This document shows, piece by piece, positions 1 through 11,600 of a stretch of 64,000 nt of DNA. This DNA comes from UBA1181 sp045601045 (GTDB taxonomy: Bacteria; Bacteroidota; Bacteroidia; Bacteroidales; Paludibacteraceae). The stretch's first letter is position 1, and each line of letters opens with the position of its first letter. Under the pieces are notes generated by a model. That model was not told where the DNA came from, did no database searches, and was given only the letters and a program-made list of their open reading frames with translations. The stretch covers positions 1-64,000 of the forward strand of contig JAZRZA010000066.1 in assembly GCA_045601045.1 (NCBI GenBank). The letters are read 5' to 3'. The position numbers and the translations under genes were made by a program.

Positions 1-1
1 A

Positions 2-409
2 CCCAAGGACATCTGGCTGGAAACGATTAAAAACTTAGGCAATATGGAGAACTTGGATCCCGAAATCTACGAAATAGCCGACGAGGCTTTACTGAAACTC
101 ATCGAAAAGGCGAAGGTGTCAGCCCTCTCCGAGGCGGAGTACGCCCAATACGAGGCTGAACTAAAGGTTCTCTCCAACAGAGGCACCGTGGAGCGCTATG
201 GATTCGAACAAGGCATTAAGCGAGGTTTGGCCGAAGGAAGAGCCCAAGGTATTGCAGAAGGAAGAGCTGAAGGATTAGCGGAAGGATTAGCGGAAGGCCG
301 CAAAGAGGAGGCGTTACGAATGGCCAAGGAGATGAAATCCAACGGAATCGACACGAAAATAATCACTCAAATTACCCGACTCTCCCCTACTGAAATAGAG
401 TCCATATAA
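2..409 (+). CDS. Rpn-family PD-(D/E)XK nuclease / putative transposase, C-terminal part
   Basis: Only the 3' end is inside the window: the reading frame is open back to base 2, before the first ATG at 44, so the gene starts upstream. What is seen is an acidic helical stretch (NLDPEIYEIADEALLKLIEK) followed by a low-complexity helix built of the repeats GLAEGRAQ, GIAEGRAE and GLAEGLAE, then EEALRMAKEMKSNGID and ITRLSPTEIESI. This tail is characteristic of the Rpn/PDDEXK_2 nuclease-transposase family that is abundant in Bacteroidales; the catalytic N-terminus is not visible. The Ala-Glu-Gly repeats come from near-identical 12-18 base DNA repeats and are prone to expansion. Family call rests on the tail alone. 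Confidence 0.8.
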   Translation, partial: PKDIWLETIKNLGNMENLDPEIYEIADEALLKLIEKAKVSALSEAEYAQYEAELKVLSNRGTVERYGFEQGIKRGLAEGRAQGIAEGRAEGLAEGLAEGRKEEALRMAKEMKSNGIDTKIITQITRLSPTEIESI

Positions 410-427
410 TCCCTAAACTCATAAAAA

Positions 428-467
428 GCCCCTCGACGATCGGTACAGATCATCGAGGGGCCTTTTT
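428..467. terminator. bidirectional intrinsic terminator
   Basis: Stem GCCCCTCGACGATC pairs with GATCATCGAGGGGC (one C-A mismatch) around a 6-base loop, flanked by AAAAA on the left and TTTTT on the right. It lies between two convergent genes and can serve both. Confidence 0.85.
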
Positions 468-495
468 GTGAACTTACTCTTTTATTTACTTTCCA

Positions 496-3400
496 CTACT
501 CCTGAACCTTTATCCTGACGCTACCCGTGTTCGATAAGAACTCAGGCGCATAGAGACACTGCGCGGTGGTGATGCCATTGCTGAACTCACCCGCATGGGT
601 GATCCACAACGGATATTCGAAGACATAAGTACCCTTCGCCAAATGGTCGAAGAAGTAGTACATCGCGGCATCCTTCGGCGATTGATAGAAGCAAGTGCCC
701 TGCGCGCATCGGTAACCTGAAAGCTGTCGCGTAGGTTCCAAACAACTTGCGCGTTGATCCTTCAATGAGACATAATCCATATCCCTATCGGTGCGCAAGG
801 TCACACGAACCACCAATTTGTCACCCACCTTAAGCGTTGACGTTCCATCGATCTTTTTCAAGACCTCCTCGCCTCCTTCTCTGGCCGCCAACATCACCAT
901 CTTCTCCACATGAAGGGCGCTCTTGTTCTTCCAAACCTTATCGATCTCCTCCTCGAATTGCCAATAGAGGGCTCCCCAAGAGATGTTACCACCCTGCTCG
1001 CTCTTCAATTCCACGCGACCCATAGCTGGTTTCACCTTCTCTCCCATCACATATTGGGTAAAATAACCGGTGCCCACCTCTTTGTTCTCCGGAGTCACCA
1101 CCTCGTTACCCATCTTAATGGTCACCTGATTGTCGGTGGAGAGCCAATCGGACCCACTCAATAGGAGGACATTCAAGGCATCCACATTCGCAATGGTATT
1201 ATCCCAGTTTTGGGTGCGTTTCTGGTTAAGCAACCAAAGACGCATCTCGTCCTGCTCCTCCCGCTTCGGATCGACCGTCTCAAAGGCCTCCATGATTCGG
1301 GTATGGGTAGAGATGGCTCCATCCGACCACAGATATCCACTCACATTCTTTTGCCAGAACATACCCATCTCATCCGTTGTTGTGGAGAACTCCCGAAGAG
1401 ACTCTACCACTGTTTGGGCCAACGACTTGTCACCACCACGATAAAGCGCGATGGCCGCCAACGCCTTGCCGCCGAGAGAGAGATCCTTCCATTGGCTCTT
1501 CAACAATCCATAGTAGAAATCGTATGACTCCTGGGCCTTCTTCGCCACCTTCACTTCTGGGAAGAGACTATGGACTTGGAAAAGATACAATTCGTACATA
1601 CCCACATGGGCATGTTTCTTATAATCCTTGTCATAACGTTTCATCGCCTCGAAAGATCGTTGGAGTTCCAGATCCAGATAGTTCAACGAGGCGGCGTATC
1701 CAGCCTTTTTCAAAAAGACGTCATCCACGATGCCCGACTTGCGCAATCTGCCGAAGTTATCCAGTACGAAGAGCGTCGTGTGCTGGCTTGGATACATACC
1801 TTTGAACCATGAATAGGCACCACTCTCCAAACGGAATTCCATCAATTTATCGAACCATGTGTTGCTCTTTCCCTGCAAATCGTTCACATCGAACAGGGTG
1901 GAGAGCCGCTGCTTCATCTCCGTTTCGCTCTTCGCCTCCAATACCCATGGAGACTCGTTGAGCAGGATATTCTTCACATCCTGGTTCTTCTCCAAATTGG
2001 AAAGAAGCGTCTGCTTATCCCCGCTCTGTTGTTTCCAGAGTTCTATCACCTTGAAAATCTTCGGATTGGAACGGGCAATGTGCTCCGACATCAAGGAGGC
2101 GAAATGAGCCGCCGAATAACTGAGCGCATTCTCATGCTCCACCGCCGCCACGGATGGCAAAGCCTGCACCGCATACCATATCGGATTGGTGGCGAATTCC
2201 AACTTCAGGAAGCGGTGGGTAAGCGTATTGGATTGGTTCTCCAATAGATTCTTGAAAGTATATTCCTTGGTGGCCCCGCCACGCACATAGAGCGGCAATG
2301 ACTGCGTCACCACCATACGGTCAGATAAGATAGGTACCAGCGATTGCTCCGCATCGGAGAAGTTGTCGGCCACAGCGGAGGTACGCACCAAAACAGCATC
2401 CACCTCTCTCGGCACCTTAAACGAACAGGTCACTGCCCCAGTCTTCCCTGCCTCCACAGAGAAACTTGCCTGCTCTTTCGCAATCACTTTCTCCGTCATC
2501 GGATCCATCAACAGCATCTCGACCGAACCCTTTTGGCGCGTTTCAGAGAGGTTGATTACCTTGGCGGAGAGTACGCATTGGTCACCCTTGCGCAAGAATC
2601 GAGGCAAATTAGGCGATACCATGAAATCCTTTTGCGTCACCACCTGTTCCGACAACTGCCCATAATAGAGATCCTTGGTATGGGCCAACGCCTTGAAATT
2701 CCATCGGGTAAGGCTCTCCGGCATCTCAAAGGAGAGCAGCACATTACCCTCCTTGTCGGAACGGAGCTGCGGATAGAAGAAGGCCGTCTCAGAAAAATTG
2801 GTGCGGATCTGAGGTTCAGCCACTTGAGACGGTACTTCACTTACATCGTTGTCCACCGTCACCATATCACTCTCCTCTGAATCCGCCATAGTATTACCCA
2901 TCGATTTACGCATCTTCATAGCTGCCATAGGAGCCACTGCGTTCTTAGTGGCGGCTTTCGAGAAAACCATCGCCTCATCAGCCGCCATCTCCTCTACTTC
3001 AACATCTCCCACAGAAAGGCTGTACGCAGCTCTCGAACCGTATATATACACTCTTTTGCGACCATTCGGGAAATCGATGAATCGATCGAACCACCACCCT
3101 GTCGGATGATTACGACTGTTAAACATATAATACAATGAACCTTTGGACCATTGACATGCAGACCAATAAGGGAAATTAACATACCGACTATAATCTGGAT
3201 GAAATGACCAACCATGTGATCGGATTTGATCCAACGACGCGTCATACATCGCAGCCAAGAGCTCCGCTTCCCTATCTTTCGGCAAAGAGAGCGTCCATGT
3301 CTCTTTCGAACCTGGCATCATTTTATCCCTAAAGACAGCCAATTTCAAGGGCAAAGCCTTCGATTCATGTTTCAGTGTAATGTGGAAACTCTCCTGGTGG

Positions 3401-6255
3401 AGCTTTCCGTCACGAATCAGATAGAGGGTGATCCGCTTCTCCTCCCCGCTCTTTTTCTCCAAAGAGAAGGTGAACGTTTTGATCTCATCATTCAAATCCA
3501 CCCAACGGCGATCCTCTTCCCCCTGTTCACTCTCTTCAATGATCAACAAATGGGCATCCTTCAAAGAGGAACCCACCCGAATGGTATGACTCTCCCCATA
3601 AGCCAGTTGGACACTATTCACATTCTCGGTCCAAAGGATGGTCTCCACAGGCGGACGCGTATCCGTCTCTCTGTAAAGAATCACCCCGTAGGAGGCTCTC
3701 ACCTCGCGCTCTTTAGCGTCCTTCGCCTTCAACGAAACGGTGTACTTGCCGGAGCGCCAACCGTCGGTCTCCGTCTGGATGATGAAATCACCCTTCGCGT
3801 CAGACATCACCTCTCCCGACTTCATCACCACACTGTCGCGGAGAATCTCGTAGGAGACGTTCACCACTTGCCCCTCTCCGTTCAAATTGGTGATTTGGTA
3901 TTTGATGGAAGGGAACTGGCTCATCAACTCACGCGCTCCCACTGATGACGAGAAGAAGAGCGAGCGGTCTCCGACGGAGAGATAGATGCTCTGCTCGTGC
4001 GTCTCTCCATTGGCATCCGTCACCTTCGCATAGGCCGTATATTGATAGAAAGCCAGATCCGTATCCTCCTCCTCCTTCATCGCCTTAAACGGAATCGAGA
4101 AAGAACCATCCTCCTTCATCACCGTCTCGCCCTCCACAAGGGTCTTTCCCTCCCGGCTATTAAATCTTGGAGACCACCACCAAGGTGACGGAGTCCGCAC
4201 CACACGATATTCCACCCTCGCCTCAGAGAGCGGCGCGCCCATCAAATAATTGGCCTGCCCCTTCACCTCAATGGAATCACCAAAGGAGAAGATACCAGTC
4301 GGACGAGACATCTTTACCTCGAAAGTAGGTCGTTTGTACTCCTCAACTGAGAAATATCGCGATCCATAGCCATTCACCACTATCGAATAATTGCCCGACA
4401 AACCATTGGCTGGCAAGACAAAGGAGGAGGAGAACGAACCATATTCATTGGTCGTCAACTCCTGCTCGGCGACCACCTGACTATTGGCGTCGTAAAGGGT
4501 TATCTTGACATTCGTGTTCGGCAAGACAGCAGATCCTTCACGTTGCAAATGGTAATAAATAACTTTATAATGGACCGTCTGGGAGGGACGATAGATGGAA
4601 CGGTCGGTGAAAATAGCGACATAATTTCCACTATTGTCCGACACATTCGATTCCCGTTCATACTGATAGGTGCCGTAGTCGTCCGGGGTAAGGAAGCGGT
4701 CCCTACCCTCCTCGACATAGGTGTTTATATGGCTACGTTTCCCCCTCGCATCCAACCCGATTTGGGCGAAACCATTCTCATTGGTCGTTGTTTGCGAAAG
4801 AGGTTGCTCTTCATAACTATAGTAATTCTTTATTTTCCAAGCCGTCAACTTCACCCCGGATTTTGGAGCGCCGCTCTTGGCATCGACCACAATATAGTTG
4901 GAGCACAAAGGATCTGAGAGAGCCGTGGTACGGAGGTAATAGAGATTGGATACTTCAAATTCCAAACTTCTGTCGCCATTATAGACAATACGATATATGC
5001 CAAAGTCGAGAGCCGGTATTTCCACCACCGTATCCTCTGGAATAACATAATTACTCTTTTTCAAAGGGAAGGAGAAATCCGCGACCTTACTCTTCTTCGA
5101 ATCCCTCACACGTTCCCTGAAATAGGCTATCGGCGTGACATCCAAACGGTAGAGGGAACATTTCAGCTCGGAGAGATTGGCATAATGCAGCTTCAGAGAT
5201 ATTTTGTCGGAAGTATGTGGTTTCTCATTTTCGATGGAAATCTGAACAAAAGCGGTCTGCATCTCATCCACAAGACTCTTCAGTAGGTTGATCTTCACAT
5301 AATTCGGATAGGCCTTGATACCCTCCTGACAACAATCCATGATGCGTTGAGGAAGTTTGGAATCCTTTGGTAAATGTTCGAGATCCACACCCTGCTTCCA
5401 AGCATCGCAAAGGGCGGCACGTACCAAAACAGAGGCGCCGCTCGCCTTCTCCTCTTCCAACAACCGCTCCAACTGAGCGATCTTGTCATCTTGGTTTTTC
5501 TTCCCCTTGTGGGTATAATCAAACAACGTCAATTTCGCCTTCACATAAGCGTCACGCTCTTGGTCCTTTGAATGGAACGCCACCCATTGGTTCAGATATT
5601 TCAGACGTTCATCGCCCCTGTCGTCCATCTTTTCACCCAATAGGTTCATGGAGTTAGCGTTTTCGAACATATCGAAGAGGATCAAATCATACAAGGTCGG
5701 ATAAAAAATACGGCTATCCTTTCCCAATGACAATATAGGTCCATAATCGGCTGACGCCACCTTTTTCAAACTTTCGTTGGAGAGCGCCTCCACACTGCAC
5801 TTGCGGTATTGGTCCATAAAAATATTGGTACTCCACTCATCCATATTTTCAGGCACCTCATCCACCAACTTGGTCCGCTGGTCAATGGCCCAACGGTCTC
5901 CCTTGTAGTAACTCATATAGAGCTTTCCGATCAAATAGGTGGCAACGGAGCGAGCCACGCCATCTTTTGTGTTGGATTGAAATGCGGTCAACTCCGCCAT
6001 ACACCCCACGAAAGCGGAATCCTCGATTTCCTGCTTCAAGGTGCCTCGCTTGACGATGCAACGCAATTGTTGGGGTTGGTTGGACTCCTTCACCGCCTGC
6101 TTCTCTATGGCGTCTATTTTCGAGATGGCGGTTTTAGGATTACTCCTCTCAATTTTTCCTACGGCTTCCCACTCCGACGCATATTCAAAAGATGAAAATA
6201 ATCCCCACATGGCTACTGATATTAGCGTAAAACAATATGATTTAATTTTTCCCAT
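496..6255 (-). CDS. alpha-2-macroglobulin family protein without thioester
   Basis: A protein of about 1919 residues with an N-terminal export signal (KIKSYCFTLISVAMWGLFSS). Recognisable family blocks are the macroglobulin motif TDRSIYRPSQTVHYKV near residue 550, the A2M core FFYPQLRSDKEGNVLLSFEMPESLTRWNFKAL near 1155 and a family-typical C-terminal domain with GTYVFEYPLWITHAGEFSNG. Bacterial A2Ms are thought to trap proteases in the periplasm. At the thioester position near residue 1375, where relatives have C-x-E-Q, this protein reads ENALSYS, so Cys and Gln are both absent and covalent trapping is not expected. The start is set at the ATG at 6255; a TTG two codons upstream is less likely. 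It stands alone, with no penicillin-binding partner beside it. Confidence 0.88.
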   Translation of the reverse strand: MGKIKSYCFTLISVAMWGLFSSFEYASEWEAVGKIERSNPKTAISKIDAIEKQAVKESNQPQQLRCIVKRGTLKQEIEDSAFVGCMAELTAFQSNTKDGVARSVATYLIGKLYMSYYKGDRWAIDQRTKLVDEVPENMDEWSTNIFMDQYRKCSVEALSNESLKKVASADYGPILSLGKDSRIFYPTLYDLILFDMFENANSMNLLGEKMDDRGDERLKYLNQWVAFHSKDQERDAYVKAKLTLFDYTHKGKKNQDDKIAQLERLLEEEKASGASVLVRAALCDAWKQGVDLEHLPKDSKLPQRIMDCCQEGIKAYPNYVKINLLKSLVDEMQTAFVQISIENEKPHTSDKISLKLHYANLSELKCSLYRLDVTPIAYFRERVRDSKKSKVADFSFPLKKSNYVIPEDTVVEIPALDFGIYRIVYNGDRSLEFEVSNLYYLRTTALSDPLCSNYIVVDAKSGAPKSGVKLTAWKIKNYYSYEEQPLSQTTTNENGFAQIGLDARGKRSHINTYVEEGRDRFLTPDDYGTYQYERESNVSDNSGNYVAIFTDRSIYRPSQTVHYKVIYYHLQREGSAVLPNTNVKITLYDANSQVVAEQELTTNEYGSFSSSFVLPANGLSGNYSIVVNGYGSRYFSVEEYKRPTFEVKMSRPTGIFSFGDSIEVKGQANYLMGAPLSEARVEYRVVRTPSPWWWSPRFNSREGKTLVEGETVMKEDGSFSIPFKAMKEEEDTDLAFYQYTAYAKVTDANGETHEQSIYLSVGDRSLFFSSSVGARELMSQFPSIKYQITNLNGEGQVVNVSYEILRDSVVMKSGEVMSDAKGDFIIQTETDGWRSGKYTVSLKAKDAKEREVRASYGVILYRETDTRPPVETILWTENVNSVQLAYGESHTIRVGSSLKDAHLLIIEESEQGEEDRRWVDLNDEIKTFTFSLEKKSGEEKRITLYLIRDGKLHQESFHITLKHESKALPLKLAVFRDKMMPGSKETWTLSLPKDREAELLAAMYDASLDQIRSHGWSFHPDYSRYVNFPYWSACQWSKGSLYYMFNSRNHPTGWWFDRFIDFPNGRKRVYIYGSRAAYSLSVGDVEVEEMAADEAMVFSKAATKNAVAPMAAMKMRKSMGNTMADSEESDMVTVDNDVSEVPSQVAEPQIRTNFSETAFFYPQLRSDKEGNVLLSFEMPESLTRWNFKALAHTKDLYYGQLSEQVVTQKDFMVSPNLPRFLRKGDQCVLSAKVINLSETRQKGSVEMLLMDPMTEKVIAKEQASFSVEAGKTGAVTCSFKVPREVDAVLVRTSAVADNFSDAEQSLVPILSDRMVVTQSLPLYVRGGATKEYTFKNLLENQSNTLTHRFLKLEFATNPIWYAVQALPSVAAVEHENALSYSAAHFASLMSEHIARSNPKIFKVIELWKQQSGDKQTLLSNLEKNQDVKNILLNESPWVLEAKSETEMKQRLSTLFDVNDLQGKSNTWFDKLMEFRLESGAYSWFKGMYPSQHTTLFVLDNFGRLRKSGIVDDVFLKKAGYAASLNYLDLELQRSFEAMKRYDKDYKKHAHVGMYELYLFQVHSLFPEVKVAKKAQESYDFYYGLLKSQWKDLSLGGKALAAIALYRGGDKSLAQTVVESLREFSTTTDEMGMFWQKNVSGYLWSDGAISTHTRIMEAFETVDPKREEQDEMRLWLLNQKRTQNWDNTIANVDALNVLLLSGSDWLSTDNQVTIKMGNEVVTPENKEVGTGYFTQYVMGEKVKPAMGRVELKSEQGGNISWGALYWQFEEEIDKVWKNKSALHVEKMVMLAAREGGEEVLKKIDGTSTLKVGDKLVVRVTLRTDRDMDYVSLKDQRASCLEPTRQLSGYRCAQGTCFYQSPKDAAMYYFFDHLAKGTYVFEYPLWITHAGEFSNGITTAQCLYAPEFLSNTGSVRIKVQE

Positions 6256-6362
6256 AAGCAACTAAAGTATGAATGCTAATATACAAAAAACAACTTGATT
6301 CTATACCGGCCAGGGGGCTATTTACAAAGTATTAAGATAAAATTTGTGAAAAACTCTCCCCC

Positions 6363-8666
6363 TTAGAATGGGTAACCCACCGCGAAATGCCAAGCGAAAT
6401 TTTCCTTGAAGACAGGATGGGTGATTACCCACTTACTGGTATTTTGGGCACCTGGCAATGGATTGGCAGGATTATACAGCTGCATACCCGCATCAAATCG
6501 CAAGATGAGAAAACTCAAATTCGGACGGATACCCACTCCGACCGACCAACCTAGCTCTTTGTAGAAATCCTTGATGTTGAACTGACCATACGGTTGGTTC
6601 TTATAGGACTTCACAGTCCAGATATTGCCTGCGTCAGTGAATGCGGCCAACTCCAAGAAGGAGGCGAGTTTGTAACGATACTCCAAATTGAATACCAATT
6701 TCACATCACCTGTCCGTTGCAAGAAATCATATTTCACCTCCGAATTATACTTTCCCGGACCCAAGGTACGGGTACTCCAACCTCTGACCGTATTGGGACC
6801 ACCTGCAAAGAAACGTTGCTCATAAGGAAGAACGTCCGAATTGAGATAAGGGCAAGCCAATCCCAAGCCCGCATGCATCACAAACTGGTTGTTTCGCTTC
6901 GTAAGGAAAATCTTAGAGGCATCAAAGGTTCCCTTCACGTATTGCGCGAAAGGCGTATCCAAAATCTTGTACTTCTCCACGCTTTGCTCATCATCCTCCG
7001 ATACCACCTTTTTCTTTACCCTCGCCACCTTGCAGATCACATAGGGCAATGTTCCCGCCATATCCAATCCACCACGCAAGGTGAAACCATTTTCGGAGGC
7101 CCTTCGGTTGCTCGTATAGACAAAAGAGTAGTCGGTACGGGTGATGAATTGGTCCATATAACTCTCCTTCAACAAGGCGTTTTTCCCTCGCTCCAAATAC
7201 TCCTTGAACCAATCGGACATACTCCTCGTGATAACATAGTTGATGTTGTAGAGGTCAAAATGGTGCGACATCCGTTGGCGATGGCTTTTCCAATCATATC
7301 CCCAATTGAGACCCATCACGCGGCGATTGTATTCGGGACGATTCTGCCAACTGATGCTAGCGGAGAAAGAGGTGGATGACCCCACCTGTTTGGTGTACTT
7401 CTCTGGCAGGAGACCAAAGATGATGCGAGGGAAAGAGAGGGAGAGTTCCGCGCCATATTCATAGAAATTATTGGAAATCAAGGTCACCTCCTCATTGTCC
7501 GAACCACTGATGTGCTCATACGCGCCATTCAACCGCAAACGTAGGGTTTCAGATCCCTTGAATATGTTCTTGTCCGAAAAGACAATATAACTCGCCACAC
7601 CCAGGTCACCCGCATTGTTGGTACCATCGATACCGAATTGGAAGTGGTAGATATTCGCGGGAGAGAGGGAAATTTGAGCATCCAACATGGCGCTATCCTC
7701 CGGAACAGGAGAGAAATTCACACTCACTTGATCCACCGCGCTCAACGAATGCAGGGAGGTATAGGTCTTCTCCATCAACAAATCACTGTACAAACGATTG
7801 GAACGGATGAAATTGTTGTAATAGAGTATGGAGGGTCGGATGAAAGTCTTGGCGCCATTCACCACCTTGATTTTTTTGTAATCCACCGTATCCTCTCCTG
7901 TCGAGAAGGTATTGGAGACCACCACATCACGGATGCGGTAACGCCTCAACGCCAAATCCTCTCCCGTCAAAGTATCCACCCGTTTGGCCGGACGATATTT
8001 GAGCGTGACATCCACCTGATGGTTGCCCACCATCGTATCCGCCAAGAAGTAGAAATTATCCTTGTTGAGGTAATAATAACCTTGGTTGCGTAACTGCGAA
8101 GTGATTTCGGCAGTGGCATTGTCCAACAATTTCGCATCGAAAGGGGCGTTCTCCGCAAACTCCAACGCATGATGTACCGCCTTGAAATTCACTTGGGCCC
8201 TCAAATCAGAAGGTTCAATATCATTGGAGGTCGTTCGGATGGTATAGCGCTCCTTCGCCTTGACACAATAGGTCACCTCCGCCTTCTTTCCCTTCTGGGT
8301 GAGGCAAGAGCCCACCTCCGCGTTCAAATAACCTAGGTTGTTCAACTCCTTGCGTATCTGAGTGGCGCTCTTGACCGTCAATTCAGGGTCATAAATAACT
8401 GGTTCACTACCCATTTTCCGCAAAGCGCGGTTCACCCACTTACTGGTGTCGCGGCCCGAAAGCGAATAGATATGTAATCTGAATTTCGAATTGGGTTTCT
8501 GTCGAAGAAGCGGCGTGAATTGACCCTCATAAAGACGATTATCCATCATCTCTATGCGCACTTTATCCAAAAGATAATCTCCATCCGAGACATACTTGGT
8601 GGAACTGCACGCCGAAAGAAGTAATATCATCCCAAGGACTATCAACCTGACACTATTTCTCATCAT
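6363..8666 (-). CDS. tamL: TamL, lipoprotein-type TamA/BamA-family outer membrane protein
   Basis: Omp85-superfamily outer-membrane barrel. The N-terminus is a lipoprotein signal with lipobox LLSACSS, which marks the Bacteroidota version of TamA (TamL) as membrane-anchored. POTRA-like sequence follows, then a C-terminal surface-antigen barrel. The loop-6 motif appears as FFAGGPNTVRGW near residue 625 (VRGW for the usual VRGF/Y), and the chain ends in aromatic FAVGYPF, as expected of a barrel. The coding start overlaps the end of tamB by a few bases. GTG at 8669 and ATGs at 8666 and 8663 are all possible; a GGAGG lies just upstream. It is predicted to work with TamB in inserting outer-membrane proteins or moving phospholipids. 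Confidence 0.9.
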   Translation of the reverse strand: MMRNSVRLIVLGMILLLSACSSTKYVSDGDYLLDKVRIEMMDNRLYEGQFTPLLRQKPNSKFRLHIYSLSGRDTSKWVNRALRKMGSEPVIYDPELTVKSATQIRKELNNLGYLNAEVGSCLTQKGKKAEVTYCVKAKERYTIRTTSNDIEPSDLRAQVNFKAVHHALEFAENAPFDAKLLDNATAEITSQLRNQGYYYLNKDNFYFLADTMVGNHQVDVTLKYRPAKRVDTLTGEDLALRRYRIRDVVVSNTFSTGEDTVDYKKIKVVNGAKTFIRPSILYYNNFIRSNRLYSDLLMEKTYTSLHSLSAVDQVSVNFSPVPEDSAMLDAQISLSPANIYHFQFGIDGTNNAGDLGVASYIVFSDKNIFKGSETLRLRLNGAYEHISGSDNEEVTLISNNFYEYGAELSLSFPRIIFGLLPEKYTKQVGSSTSFSASISWQNRPEYNRRVMGLNWGYDWKSHRQRMSHHFDLYNINYVITRSMSDWFKEYLERGKNALLKESYMDQFITRTDYSFVYTSNRRASENGFTLRGGLDMAGTLPYVICKVARVKKKVVSEDDEQSVEKYKILDTPFAQYVKGTFDASKIFLTKRNNQFVMHAGLGLACPYLNSDVLPYEQRFFAGGPNTVRGWSTRTLGPGKYNSEVKYDFLQRTGDVKLVFNLEYRYKLASFLELAAFTDAGNIWTVKSYKNQPYGQFNIKDFYKELGWSVGVGIRPNLSFLILRFDAGMQLYNPANPLPGAQNTSKWVITHPVFKENFAWHFAVGYPF

Positions 8667-11600
8667 CACGCCTCCTTTCCTTCTTATTCACATCATTCTT
8701 CTCTTCCCGCTTCACTTGCGTCGTGTCCCGCGGCGCCAAGAGATTTTTTCCCTCCTCATCTTTCGCGAAAGGCAGTAGACCCCGAAGCGTCTTCGACTCC
8801 TTGACAAAGACAACGCCCACGCCTTGCGTGTTGCTGGAAGCTCGGTAATAGTCGTTATTCGTATGGTTATAGGCCTTCACTCGCAATACCTTCTTCTTTC
8901 CCAAGAGATATTCCGCATCGAAATCACCCAAGAAGGAGGCCTCGTTCTCTTCCCCTGTCGCCTGCTTCTGATAACCTAAGTTGGTACTCAACAACAATCG
9001 ATCGTTGAGTAACTTTGTCGAAACGGATAGATTCATCTCCACATCGGAAAAATTCTCATCAGAGGTGCTGAATCCTGTTCCAATCGTCACCTTATCCTTC
9101 AAAACGGAGGAGAGCGCATTATTCAATGCGGCTGAAAGAGAGGAGGAGGCCAAGGAGGTGAGCACCTCGTCGCCTTGCGTCTGCCCTTCAGGAGCGTAGA
9201 ACATGCCCAGTCCGATTAGGTAGGCGAACTCCCGGATGCGGATATCATCCGTCGTGATGATGCTATTCATTTGGTTCACCACATTATCCGTCGAGCTGGG
9301 CAAAGTAATGTCGTAGGTGAGATTCATTTCAGAGAGGGATCCCGTGGCATGCGCGCCACAACGGACAGGTTGGCGAGTGGAGCCGAGGCCCATTCCCATG
9401 AAACCTTTGCTCAAAGTGGCCAAATCCGCTGTCAAATCATAGCAAGCGGTGGCGTCGAAAGTAAGTTTCATCGGATCTCCGTTGAACTGCACGTAGCCCC
9501 CCTGCTGAATGGAGAATTTCTTGGCAGGAATCTCCGACAACTTAATCTTCACATATCCACTGTTCACCGTATAACGGTTGTAAAGGGAGACATTGCCCTC
9601 TTGATAGACCACCCGAAGGTTGCCATTTCCATTGACCATCGCGCCATCCGCCACATTCACATAGAAGGTCGCCTGATCCGACAACTTCACCAAAATATCC
9701 GCATCCAAATCCAACGGCATCTCGCCATTGCCCTCCACGATGGTATCCGCCACCTCTTCCGCAGGTTTCACATAAACAATATTGTCGTAAGTCTGCACCT
9801 CCGCCACACTCTCCGGCAAGAGGATGTTCAAGGTGGTGTTGTCGCCATTACTGAACTCTCCACGCACCTTCATGTGGCTATCGGTTCCCTGCACAGTCAC
9901 ATTCTTCGCATTGGCATAGAAGAGACCCGAAACGATATTGGATTTCGCCTTCGGATTATTAAGCAACAAGAAGTCATCCATATTCACCAAAAGATTGTAA
10001 TCAAACCGCTTGAACTTCTCATGAGAGACATCACCCCTCACCGTAAGAAGGTGGCCATTATCATCTTTGAAACAGAAATGGTCCACTCGCAATTTGTTGC
10101 GCTCAAACTTGATCGTATCGGAAAGGGTATAACCCACCCCTGTATATTTCACCTTCGCATGGAGGTCCTTAAAAAATAGTCTGCCCTCCAGAGCCAAATC
10201 ATCGAATGTTCCCTCGGCTAATATACTGGCACCGATATTACCCCTTGTTTCTGTGACATAATTCTCAATGAACGGAGAGAAGATATCCAAAGGCAGTGAA
10301 TCTAAGGAGGTAACCATCTTCAGACTCTTCTCCGCAGGCTTCACCACACCTTGCACCAAGGCCATCTGCTTGCCGCCTTTGGTCAAAATCATCTTTGAAA
10401 GGAGACCCTTCCGTTCGTTGTTCCACCTCATATTCACGGAGAGATCGCCCAGGGAGATGCCCTCATAAACGATTGAATCAAAACGTAAGTTATTTGTCTG
10501 AATATGCATCTGCTCTCCCAACAAGGCTGAACCTTGCACTTCACCATCCATCGCGCATTGCAATGGGATATGTCTTCGGGCCAAAGCCGAGACGATCGGC
10601 TCCAGATTCACCCGATCAAACCGAATCTCAAGCGTGTCTTGCAATTGGTCGGAAACTAGACCTTCCATCCGCAACAAAACATTGTCGTCCAAGGTAATAC
10701 CAATGTTCTTCACCACAATCTTCTCCGCCTGCTGATGAATCTCCGCTGGAGTGAGACCGAAACGATACCCCATCAAAAGCAAATCCGTGCTTTGCGTCAA
10801 GAGACTCATATTCATCCTACCCGAAGCGGAATCAATCGTAGAGTAAATCGTGAATGGTAAAGAGCCCCTCACAAAGGAGGTATCTGGGAAGGTACGCGTA
10901 TAGACAACACCCTCCATCTGATTGCGCGTCACCACAGAATTCAATCTCACCCGCATCATCTCGGAAGCGCCTGAAGTGGAGGAGTCCGCCACCACATCGG
11001 CATTCAGTCTCAATTTGGATCCATCCGCATTCAGCTGCAAAGTCACATCCTGCACCCACCGTTTCCCGACTGCCAAAAGCGGAACATCCACCTTCACACT
11101 CATCGCGTTATCGGGGACAGATAGATTACCATTCACCAACGCGCCCGAAGGGAGGACAATCTCTTGTCCCAAGAATTCCGCCAAATCTTCCACCTCCTTG
11201 ACCTGTACATTAAAATCGACATTCACCGCCACTGCGGGATCCTCAACTTCAACATCTTTCAAGAGGTCTGGCCAATAGTGGCGCATCACTTTGACAACAG
11301 CAGGATAGAAATCCGAAAACTCATAGGCACCCTTCAGATCTGCCTCCACCGCAGGGGAAGAAAAGGTGAGCTGGCGATTGCCGTCCGACAACCACTTGTG
11401 GCGCATCTTGACAGGCTTGGTCCAATGAATCTCCGAAGAGTCCCGCACCAAATGAAGACTATCAATCGCTATCTCACCCAACAGATCATTGAAATCCGTC
11501 AGATTTGCGGAGAAGGCACCTGAGATGTGGGCATTGCCCAATGAATCGGACAAATGGGTGACGGCAGGCGCGAAATGGTTCAGCATGGCCTTGGCAGAGA

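Noticed and set aside
3226..3945. 239-residue plus-strand frame inside the alpha-2-macroglobulin gene
   Set aside because: Shadow of a well-supported gene on the other strand; no start signal or recognisable domain.
9271..10179. 302-residue plus-strand reading frame inside tamB
   Set aside because: Antisense shadow: no family resemblance, basic His/Arg/Ile-rich composition typical of a reverse-complement frame, and the opposite strand is a clear TamB.
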